From Clostridia bacterium (GTDB taxonomy: Bacteria > Bacillota_E > RBS10-35 > JAJYVN01): 7,564 nucleotides of DNA. The notes below the pieces were generated by a model, which saw only the letters and a list, made by a program, of their open reading frames with translations, did no database searches and was not told the DNA's origin. The DNA lies in NCBI GenBank assembly GCA_027335515.1, contig DAHWHT010000316.1:1-7564 (forward strand). The letters are read 5' to 3'. Positions within the stretch are counted from its first letter, which is position 1; the number at the start of each line of letters is the position of its first letter. The position numbers and the translations under genes were made by a program. Positions 1 to 5,641 of the stretch are shown here, in pieces.

Positions 1-616
1 CGCCGGTGACCGTGTTGGCGACCAGTCCGGTGAAGAGGTCACATACTTGCAATAGTTGGACGCGTTTTGAGTCCACTGGAATAACGCGGTCGATGCTGGA
101 CCCTGAGTCCACGTACAATTCAAAGTTCAGCAGTCCTTCCAGGTAGTGGATGAAGTTATCATGCCTCATCCGTGGCTTCGCATCGGTGAGCACAACGTAG
201 TCGCGTCTGTGTCTCCTCGCCCTGTGATAGATCAGTTGCTTGGTAAAGAAGTTGTAGCACAGATGCTCTTGGTTTGCGAATCGCTTCATATCCACCTGCG
301 CATTGTCAACGACGAGAGCGGAGAATCGCACTGGGGCGGTGAGCATGTCGCGGATGACGGCTTCGTAGACCTTTTCCCGCCAACCCGACATCTTGTTGAA
401 GTGGAGTTCGTTTGTGAACCGATAGGTTTGCCGAATCTCCATGAGGCGTCGGCGAACAGTCGGCACGTCCTTGGCGTCGACGCGCAACAAGCCCACAATG
501 AAGTGTGAGCCGCTGCCCGGGCGACCCGACTCGTCGTGGAACAAGAAGGATCGGGGATTTCCATTCGACCCGACGGCAGCGGTCCTTGGAGTTGGCGCGG
601 GACCGCGTTGTTCCAT
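1..616 (-). CDS. DUF3800 domain protein, C-terminus cut off by the window edge
   Basis: An open frame runs from ATG at 616-614 to the left edge with no stop: 205 residues, C-terminus outside the window. An in-frame TGA at 628-626 makes this ATG the first possible start; a weak GGGATGAG lies in front of it. Motifs typical of DUF3800 (a family usually regarded as RNase H-like and probably metal-dependent) are visible: the N-terminal FHDESG (Asp28, Glu29), NELHFNK (Glu70, Lys75), VLTDAK (Asp145) and LLQVCDLFTG (Asp193). The acidic residues at these four places would form the predicted metal site. Family members are around 200-300 residues, so most of the domain is present. There is no signal peptide, so it is cytoplasmic. 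DUF3800 genes are common in accessory and mobile regions, and this one is markedly A+T-richer than the rest of the window, which suggests transfer. Biochemical function is unknown. The family call is confident; nuclease activity is inference. Confidence 0.85.
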   Translation of the reverse strand, partial: MEQRGPAPTPRTAAVGSNGNPRSFLFHDESGRPGSGSHFIVGLLRVDAKDVPTVRRRLMEIRQTYRFTNELHFNKMSGWREKVYEAVIRDMLTAPVRFSALVVDNAQVDMKRFANQEHLCYNFFTKQLIYHRARRHRRDYVVLTDAKPRMRHDNFIHYLEGLLNFELYVDSGSSIDRVIPVDSKRVQLLQVCDLFTGLVANTVTG

Positions 617-730
617 GATATAGGCTCATCCCGTTCGGACGAGCAGGGCCGATTTCCTGCATGGAGTTCGATGAGCGGCCCATCGGCCGGTGTCCCGTCG
701 CTCCGCCGGTCGGGGCGGCGAATGGGGCGC

Positions 731-762
731 TGATGTGCGGGTGAGTTGATGTGCGGTGAACA
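731..762. repeat. Tandem direct repeat of a 16-base unit
   Basis: TGATGTGCGG occurs at 731-740 and again at 747-756, so the unit repeats every 16 bases; both copies are followed by a TGA close by. The second copy runs into the inverted repeat at 756-775. Two adjacent short repeats in a gene-free stretch may be a protein-binding site, but there is no adjoining promoter to tie them to. Confidence 0.35.
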
Positions 763-775
763 AGATCAGGTTCAC
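756..775. promoter_or_regulatory. Small inverted repeat, possible operator
   Basis: GTGAAC (756-761) and GTTCAC (770-775) are perfect inverted arms of six bases separated by AAGATCAG. Size and symmetry resemble a dimeric repressor site. It is about 140 bases upstream of the DUF3800 start, on that gene's 5' side. Six-base arms can arise by chance, so this is tentative. Confidence 0.2.
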
Positions 776-1002
776 GCGCGAGCGACGGCTCTGTCCGACC
801 GGCCGACCAGGGTGGCGGTGAGGCGCCCCCGCGTGTCCACCCTGCCGTGGTGGGCGGCGATCAGCGCGATCGCCTCGGGCGCAGGACGCCAAGGCGCCAG
901 TGCCCGCCAACCCGCCGGCCGCGGCCACGATGCGGCGGCGGTGCCAGGGGTGGTGGCGCCGCCGCCGCCGGCAACGGTTTGCCCCCTTCGGCGGGCCGTG
1001 CT

Positions 1003-1037
1003 CCCGGTCGGTCGGCGGTGCGGGCCTTCCGACCGGG
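1003..1037 (-). terminator. Candidate terminator of the sulfatase-like gene
   Basis: CCCGGTCGG (1003-1011) and CCGACCGGG (1029-1037) are perfect nine-base inverted arms around a 17-base loop. The hairpin lies 14 bases past the stop codon of the minus-strand sulfatase-like gene, where a terminator is expected. No T-run follows on the minus strand, so it is not a textbook intrinsic terminator. It could be a U-tract-less hairpin or an RNA-stabilising 3' stem-loop. Confidence 0.45.
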
Positions 1038-1051
1038 ATAGCGGCGCCGCG

Positions 1052-2431
1052 TCAGCGCTTGGCCTGCAACGCCTGCGCGGCCTTGGGCGAGCCGATGTGC
1101 AGGGAGTCGTAGGCTTGCTGCGCCGTTTGGAAGGGGCCGCCGCCCTTGCCGTGCCAGTCGAGGTTGGTTGCCATGGGGTTGGTGCGGCCCGTCTCGCGCT
1201 CCCGGCGCGCGATCCAGGCCTCCAGGCGGGACTCGAGCAGCGCGACAACCTCCGGTTCCTGCTTGGCCACGTTCTTGACCTCAAGCGGATCCTTGAGGAG
1301 GTTGTACAGTTCGACCTCCGGCTTGAAGTGGAAGTCGGGTTCCAGGGCGTGGATCAGCTTCCATTCCGGGGTCCGCCAGCCGTGTTTGCGCATCCAGGTT
1401 GCCTCGCTGATGTAGAACTCCGTGACGCGAGGCAGCGAGCGGCCCTTGAGCAGCGGCACGAGGCTGCGGCCGGTGAATGGGATATCCGTGCGCACCCCGG
1501 CCAGTTCCAGCACGGTTGGCGTGATGTCGCTGATCAGCGTGGTGTCGGGGATGCGCACCCCTGCCGGGATGCGGCCCGGCCAGCGCAGGACCAGCGGTAC
1601 CACCAGCGTGCATTCATACATTCCGTGGTGGTCGAAATAGCAATCGTGGTCATACAGCGTCTCGCCGTGGTCGGCGGTGAAGACGACGAGGGTCTCCTTT
1701 TCGATGCCCAGGGCGGCCAGGGATGTGAAGATGTTCTGGATGCAGGCATCCATGTAGGCCACCGCGCCGTCATACTGGGCGCATACGTATGCCTGGTCGG
1801 TGCAATCTTCGGGGATCCAGGTGCGGAAGTAGTCGGCGAACGGCTTGAACGCCCATACCGGCTCCATCGAGTGATTCGACGGGTCCGCATGGTTGCCCCC
1901 GTAAAACATGCGCTCGAAAGGCCGCGGCGGCAGGTAGGGGGAGTGGGGGTCCATGTGGAGCAGGAACAGAAAGAACGGCTTGTCTTCGGCCGCGAGTCGG
2001 GCCAGTTCCGGGATGGCGACGGCGTTGAGGTGTGCCGCCTTCGGACTGCGGCCACTCTCATCCGGCCCCCAGCCCGGGTAGTTGATGTAGCTTTGAAAGC
2101 CCCGCGCCGACGGATTGCCGGTGAATCCGATGCAGGTGGTGTTGTATCCCTGGTCTCCCAGAATCTCCGGCAGGGTGCGGACGTGTTCTCCCAGCTGCTT
2201 GTGGCGCAGGGCGACGACGTCTGTCCCAAAACAGTCCATGCCGGTCAGCATGGACGCGTAGGCGGGCGTGGTGGGAACGCTGGGGCTGAAGTGCTGCTCG
2301 AAGAGGGTGCCGCCGTCGGCGAACTGGTCGATGTGCGGCGTGGTGCGCCGCTCATAACCGTAGCCGCTCATGCGATCTCGCCGCAGGCTGTCCACGCCGA
2401 AAAACAGGATGTTCGGATGCTTACGGGCCAT
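1052..2431 (-). CDS. Sulfatase-like hydrolase of the alkaline phosphatase superfamily, Thr in place of the formylglycine Cys
   Basis: A complete 459-residue protein without signal peptide or membrane segment, so probably cytoplasmic. The start is ATG at 2431-2429, preceded by GGGGTGATGG at good ribosome-site spacing; a 39-residue extension to a GTG at 2548 is possible but looks non-coding. Sulfatase-fold landmarks run in order: ILFFGVDSLRRD (metal Asp14), TTPAYASMLTG (54-64), LHMDPHSPY (157-165), TADHGE (252-257; Asp254 and His255 as metal ligands) and the HHGMYE region (268-273). WRTPEWKLI and ELYNLLKDPLEVKN (351-387) form the usual C-terminal part. The canonical C-x-P-x-R site reads T-T-P-A-Y: Thr54 replaces the Cys/Ser that becomes formylglycine, and Tyr58 replaces the Arg. 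A true formylglycine sulfatase is therefore unlikely. Thr is the nucleophile in related phosphodiesterases and phosphotransferases (NPP enzymes, LtaS, PafA), so phospho-ester cleavage is the better guess. The substrate cannot be told. Confidence 0.9.
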   Translation of the reverse strand: MARKHPNILFFGVDSLRRDRMSGYGYERRTTPHIDQFADGGTLFEQHFSPSVPTTPAYASMLTGMDCFGTDVVALRHKQLGEHVRTLPEILGDQGYNTTCIGFTGNPSARGFQSYINYPGWGPDESGRSPKAAHLNAVAIPELARLAAEDKPFFLFLLHMDPHSPYLPPRPFERMFYGGNHADPSNHSMEPVWAFKPFADYFRTWIPEDCTDQAYVCAQYDGAVAYMDACIQNIFTSLAALGIEKETLVVFTADHGETLYDHDCYFDHHGMYECTLVVPLVLRWPGRIPAGVRIPDTTLISDITPTVLELAGVRTDIPFTGRSLVPLLKGRSLPRVTEFYISEATWMRKHGWRTPEWKLIHALEPDFHFKPEVELYNLLKDPLEVKNVAKQEPEVVALLESRLEAWIARRERETGRTNPMATNLDWHGKGGGPFQTAQQAYDSLHIGSPKAAQALQAKR

Positions 2432-2471
2432 GCCATCACCCCGCTGGCCGCCCGGACCGGGCGACAGGTTC

Positions 2472-2498
2472 GGTGCAAACCGTGCGCCACGGTGCACC
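2472..2498 (-). promoter_or_regulatory. Imperfect palindrome in the sulfatase-like gene's leader
   Basis: GGTGCA (2472-2477) pairs with TGCACC (2493-2498), and CCGTG (2480-2484) pairs with CACGG (2488-2492) around a CGC loop, with an AA bulge at 2478-2479: eleven pairs in 27 bases. It ends about 40 bases before the sulfatase-like start codon and lies just after the candidate -10 hexamer, so it would occupy roughly the first transcribed bases. It could be a repressor operator or a leader hairpin. Confidence 0.4.
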
Positions 2499-2506
2499 AA
2501 AGGCAT

Positions 2507-2512
2507 AGCATA
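2507..2512 (-). promoter_or_regulatory. Candidate -10 hexamer for the sulfatase-like gene
   Basis: On the minus strand TATGCT (2512-2507) is one of few A+T-rich hexamers upstream of the sulfatase-like gene and matches TATAAT at four of six positions. No convincing TTGACA-like -35 lies about 17 bases upstream of it, so it may be an activator-dependent promoter or chance. Transcription would begin near 2500. Confidence 0.25.
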
Positions 2513-2729
2513 CGCCCGGTGGGGTGCGGTTCCTGCCGCCCGCGGCACGCCGCTGGCGAATGCGGCATAGGGTGGGCGGCGATGCCGACGGGGGCGAAGG
2601 ACTCAGGGACGGCCGCGCCGTGCGCTCCATGGACGCATGGTGCCGCGCGCCGCCGTCTGTTGGATAGAACGGGAGGGAGCGGCGCAGCGGCCGTCGCCCG
2701 CGGGTGACCGCCCAGGCGCCGCGCGACGT

Positions 2730-2975
2730 ATGGACGGCCGTTCCAAGGACGTTGGGACTGCAGCCCGGCCGGGCACGGCGGTGCCGCCTTCCGTGATCGA
2801 TCTGCGCGCCGAACGGGCGGTGCGCCGGCTGCGCGGTGTCCTGAGCCCGGTCCTGGATGCCTGGGCCCGGTTGGATGCGGAACTGGAGCGGATGGGGACG
2901 CCGGCCTCCGGGCGCGTCGCCGTGCGGCGGGCCATGCTCGACACGCTGACGCGCACCATCACTTCAGGGCGCTGA
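2730..2975 (+). CDS. Small hypothetical helical protein
   Basis: An 81-residue frame from ATG 2730-2732 to TGA 2973-2975. I do not recognise the family. Codons are strongly G/C at third positions with mixed second positions, as in real high-G+C genes, especially from residue 22 onward. That part is rich in Arg, Leu, Ala and Val (RAERAVRRLRGVLSPVLDAW and what follows) and looks like two charged amphipathic helices, without Cys pairs, membrane segment or signal peptide. The start is uncertain: no clear ribosome site precedes 2730. The frame is open upstream to ATG 2637, and a GTG at 2793 is an alternative that would leave only the well-conserved-looking core. It is divergent from the sulfatase-like gene and convergent with the DUF2961 gene, overlapping its end by 12 bases. 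The helical, charged make-up would suit a small regulatory or adaptor protein, but nothing shows this. Confidence 0.6.
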   Translation: MDGRSKDVGTAARPGTAVPPSVIDLRAERAVRRLRGVLSPVLDAWARLDAELERMGTPASGRVAVRRAMLDTLTRTITSGR

Positions 2976-5429
2976 GCCGGTGGGGGGCCGGAAGATCCAG
3001 GCCTGGTAGCGGAAGGCGCTCCAGGCCTGGCCCGACTGGGGTACGATGCGCACCGCGATCTGGGAGCGGCCGGTGGTGAGCGCGGCCGGCAGGCGGAAGC
3101 TCGAATCGCGCCACCGCTCGCTGCAGTTGCGCTGCGGGTTGTACCAGGTCCCCGCGGGGTGGCCGTCGACATACACCTGGGCGCTTTCCGGGGCGACGCA
3201 TTGGTCGAAGCGCCGGCGCAGCACCACACCCCGGTTGGCCGGATCGATCCGCAGACGGAAGCTGGTGGCCCCGGTGCTGGTGGTGCCCCGGTCGCTGAGG
3301 GTCACGTGGTTGAACTGCCCTTGGTAGACCGAACTCAGCGATCCGGACCATTGCAGCCCCGCGGTATGCAGGGCGTGGGCCTTGGCACTGGCGGCGTTGC
3401 CCACGTCCAGGATGTCTCCGGGCACCAGGCTTGGGCGGCTGCGGCCATACCAGTAGGCGACGGCGGCGTAGTCGGCCTGCAGCGTTCCGGTTGGGCCGAC
3501 CTGAAAGCCGGCGAGCAGGCTGCGGTAAAATGGAATGTTGTCGGCAAGGAACAGCCGGTAGGCGGAGGTTTCGCCACGGCCTCCCGGTGCCAGCATCTGC
3601 GCCGGGCTGCCCTGGACGGGAAGGCTGAAGGGACCGTTTTGGAAGTACCAGCCACCACCGAAGAAGTCTTCCGTGCCGGTCCCCAGATACGCCGGCGTGG
3701 CGCTGCCATCGAGGTAGAACTGGTCGTTTCCCTGCAGGTTGGTGCGCCCGTAGGGCATGCCCGGCGGGGTGGTCATCGCCAGGCTGATCCCGACCAACCG
3801 CCCCGTGCCCCGCACGCGCAGGGCGGGGAAATCCTGGCCCGCCACCGTCGGGGTTTGAGCCGTGTAGGTGGCGTGGAAGTAGCCCTCGCGGCCCGCGGCC
3901 AGGCGGCGCCCGGTCGCCGCGCTGGGACGGTAGCCGAGGGCGAAGCGCACCGTCAGCGCCCGGGTGCCGCGGTGGATCAGCCGGACGACGGCCTGGTGGG
4001 CGAACGGCATCGGCCAGAAGCTGTACAGGCCGCCGCTGGCGGGGTGGATACCCATCAGCAGGGCGCGCACGCTCCAGGCGCCAAAGCCGCTGCCGAAGAA
4101 CAGGCCGAGGGGGGCGTCCACGGCGGGCTGCGACGCGCCGTCGAACGTGATCTGCAGCCAGGTGTCGTTGAGCGTACGGGCGCTGGCGTTCAGCGCGGCC
4201 GGGGCCTTTGCCGTCGTGGTCTGGCCGCGCCAGTCCACCCCCGTGGCGCGCCAGGCGTGGCCTTGCTCCGAGGACGCGGTGAAGGCCAACTGGCCCCCGC
4301 GCTGCCAGGCGCCGCCGGCCGCGCGCCCCGAGACGCGGATGCCGTAAAGGCGAACCGGCGCGGGGGCGGCGGTGTCGGTCAGGCGCACACGCACCGTGCG
4401 GTGCCCCCGCACGAGTTGCGACGGCACGGTCAGGCGCCGCAGCCGCCAGCGGTAGGGCCCGTAGGTGTAGCCGCCGTTGCCGAAGGTGCCGATGCGCACC
4501 CCGTCGACCCACACGCCGGCCTGCACGTTGCGCACCGCGGCGTCGAACCTTCCCGTCAGGCGCGCGGCGGTGGCGCCGGGCGGCAGGCGCAGCACGAAGG
4601 TGGCGTCGCCGGTGAAGCCGATGCCGTGGTGGGTCTTTGTGACGGGCGGGCCGACGGCGGCGCGCGGCAGGGTCAGGCGCAGGGTGTCCAGTCGGGCCGG
4701 GCCGGAAAGCCGCGCCAGGGTGGCGCTGCCGCTTGCGGGCAGTTGGATCGTACCCGCCTGGCTGCGGCTGCCGCCGGCCCGGTGCATGTCCTTTCCCGCG
4801 GCGGCCCAGGCGGTTGCCGCCGGATGCAGATCGGCGCTTGGGGAAAAGGGCACCACGCGTGTGCCGGGCGGCAGGCGGCGGAAGTCCACGTGCCAGAAGG
4901 CGGTGGTTCCGGTGAAGGCAATGCTGCACGCGGTCTGGAAGGCGATGGGGACGAAGCTGTAGTTGCCGCCGCTGGACTGGGTTGCGTTCGCCGCGAGCGG
5001 AAAGAGGAACGGTGCGACCCTGCCGCTGAAAAAGGTGGCGGCGGGTTGGTCGACGACCGGTTGCCGCCGGCCGTCCAGGCGCACGACGATGTTGCCCATC
5101 TTCTGCAACGATCCCGCGACCCAGATGTTTTCCACCACTCCGGGGCCCCTGGCGGCAAAGATGACCGACTGGCCCTGGTGGTTGCGGTACACGATGCTGG
5201 TCGCAAGACCATCCTGGTTGCGTTCCGTCGGGTCGACGCTGCTCCATTGGCGCGCGGAGCTCCCCAGGGGCAACCGGGTCAGGCGGTCGATGGCTGTGAG
5301 GGCGGCGTTGGCCTGCACCGGCGGCGGGGGCGTCACCGAGCGCGCCGGTTGCGGGGCCGGGTTCGTCGCAGGCTGGCCGGCGGCAAGCGCCCGGAGCGCG
5401 AACACCGTCCCCACGGCGCAGGCCGCCAC
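2964..5429 (-). CDS. Secreted DUF2961 (GH172-type) protein with duplicated domains
   Basis: At least 821 residues from GTG 5429-5427 to TGA 2966-2964. A hydrophobic stretch at residues 2-18 followed by a Pro-rich linker (20-40) indicates export; the Arg-rich part expected before it lies upstream of this GTG, so the true start is probably further up (see the entry at 5502-5522). DUF2961 marks are SSVDPTERNQD (63-73), GPGVVENIWVAG (95-106), NYSFVPIAF (156-164) and, most telling, YLGTGTEDFFGGGWYF (581-596). Characterised DUF2961 enzymes (family GH172) cleave alpha-D-fructofuranosides and D-arabinofuranosides. Order seen: first jelly roll (about 60-195), beta-sandwich (265-367), second copy of the first jelly roll (420-500), jelly roll with GTGTED (515-665), second beta-sandwich (718-815, with Cys744 and Cys769). 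Glu587 of GTGTED is kept, but the Glu 21 residues earlier in family enzymes is Gln566. It may be a furanosidase, an altered enzyme or a glycan-binding protein. Confidence 0.85.
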   Translation of the reverse strand: MAACAVGTVFALRALAAGQPATNPAPQPARSVTPPPPVQANAALTAIDRLTRLPLGSSARQWSSVDPTERNQDGLATSIVYRNHQGQSVIFAARGPGVVENIWVAGSLQKMGNIVVRLDGRRQPVVDQPAATFFSGRVAPFLFPLAANATQSSGGNYSFVPIAFQTACSIAFTGTTAFWHVDFRRLPPGTRVVPFSPSADLHPAATAWAAAGKDMHRAGGSRSQAGTIQLPASGSATLARLSGPARLDTLRLTLPRAAVGPPVTKTHHGIGFTGDATFVLRLPPGATAARLTGRFDAAVRNVQAGVWVDGVRIGTFGNGGYTYGPYRWRLRRLTVPSQLVRGHRTVRVRLTDTAAPAPVRLYGIRVSGRAAGGAWQRGGQLAFTASSEQGHAWRATGVDWRGQTTTAKAPAALNASARTLNDTWLQITFDGASQPAVDAPLGLFFGSGFGAWSVRALLMGIHPASGGLYSFWPMPFAHQAVVRLIHRGTRALTVRFALGYRPSAATGRRLAAGREGYFHATYTAQTPTVAGQDFPALRVRGTGRLVGISLAMTTPPGMPYGRTNLQGNDQFYLDGSATPAYLGTGTEDFFGGGWYFQNGPFSLPVQGSPAQMLAPGGRGETSAYRLFLADNIPFYRSLLAGFQVGPTGTLQADYAAVAYWYGRSRPSLVPGDILDVGNAASAKAHALHTAGLQWSGSLSSVYQGQFNHVTLSDRGTTSTGATSFRLRIDPANRGVVLRRRFDQCVAPESAQVYVDGHPAGTWYNPQRNCSERWRDSSFRLPAALTTGRSQIAVRIVPQSGQAWSAFRYQAWIFRPPTGSAP

Positions 5430-5501
5430 GAGCAGGTGGCGCGGCCAGGGGCGCCGATGTCGTCTGGACCGCCGAGGCAGCCGGGTATCGACCCGCCCTC
5501 C

Positions 5502-5522
5502 GATGGCCCCGTCGCCCCCTTC
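5502..5522 (-). promoter_or_regulatory. Likely ribosome site and non-standard start of the DUF2961 gene
   Basis: The minus frame stays open upstream of GTG 5429 to a TGA at 5540-5538. The added residues are Arg-rich (RRSRRHRRPWPRH) directly before the hydrophobic stretch, just what a signal peptide needs. There is no ATG, GTG or TTG in that extension. GAAGGGGG (5522-5515) is the best Shine-Dalgarno match and stands ten bases before an in-frame ATC (5504-5502), a rare but known start codon. Alternatively, ATG 5539-5537 in the next frame is the start and one base has been gained or lost in the G-run. Confidence 0.4.
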
Positions 5523-5545
5523 GCCACACCGGCACCATCAGTCTA

Positions 5546-5586
5546 GCCCGCCGGTGCGGGGGCGGCAATCCGCGCCGCCGGCGGGC
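5546..5586. promoter_or_regulatory. Hairpin in the divergent intergenic region
   Basis: GCCCGCCGG (5546-5554) and CCGGCGGGC (5578-5586) are perfect nine-base inverted arms; CGGC (5563-5566) and GCCG (5574-5577) can extend the stem past a bulge. CCTTTT follows on the plus strand. It stands between the divergently transcribed DUF2961 and GT87-type genes, so it is more likely an operator or leader structure than a terminator. A near copy of the arm, CCGGCGGGA, recurs at 5622-5630 before the GT87 start. Such G+C-rich symmetry is not rare in this DNA. Confidence 0.3.
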
Positions 5587-5641
5587 CTTTTCATCCAATC
5601 CTCATCTGCGCGTGCCCACGGCCGGCGGGACGACGTGTAGC

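Larger units (their letters stand above)
617..1002. other. Non-coding stretch, possibly holding decayed coding sequence
   Basis: No convincing gene is seen between the DUF3800 start and the sulfatase end. Minus-strand bases from about 960 down to a TGA at 774-772 look codon-like (third positions mostly G or C), giving a tail that includes EAIALIAAHHGRVDTRGRLT. A second minus frame over the same DNA reads like a lipoprotein signal: three Arg, then IVAAAGGLAGTGALASC, whose LASC fits a lipobox. The two frames overlap and neither has a credible start and full-length body, so this could be a frameshifted gene remnant or chance in G+C-rich DNA. A (GCC)n-like run lies at 956-970. The region also marks the change from A+T-richer to G+C-rich DNA. 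Confidence 0.3.

Noticed and set aside
146..508. 120-residue open frame on the plus strand
   Set aside because: It lies opposite the DUF3800 frame, which has several family motifs in the right order; the plus product has none.
2432..2548. 39-residue N-terminal extension of the sulfatase-like protein to a GTG
   Set aside because: ATG 2431 has a good ribosome site and begins directly before the first beta strand of the fold; the extension also runs through the palindrome and the promoter-like hexamer.
746..2707. 653-residue open frame on the plus strand
   Set aside because: It is antisense to the sulfatase-like gene in the same stop-poor register and shows no recognisable domain.
3159..5546. 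795-residue open frame on the plus strand
   Set aside because: It is antisense to the DUF2961 gene, with its first codon positions opposite that gene's G/C-rich third positions, which suppresses stops. The product is Gly/Ala/Arg-rich and shows no motif.
5578..5591. Hairpin arm followed by CCTTTT as an intrinsic terminator
   Set aside because: No plus-strand gene ends upstream of it; it stands between two divergent gene starts, so it is listed as a possible regulatory hairpin.
2959..5598. 879-residue open frame on the minus strand
   Set aside because: It is longer than the DUF2961 frame but is a shifted reading of the same DNA, with an Arg/Pro-rich low-complexity product. The other frame carries GTGTED and the other family motifs.
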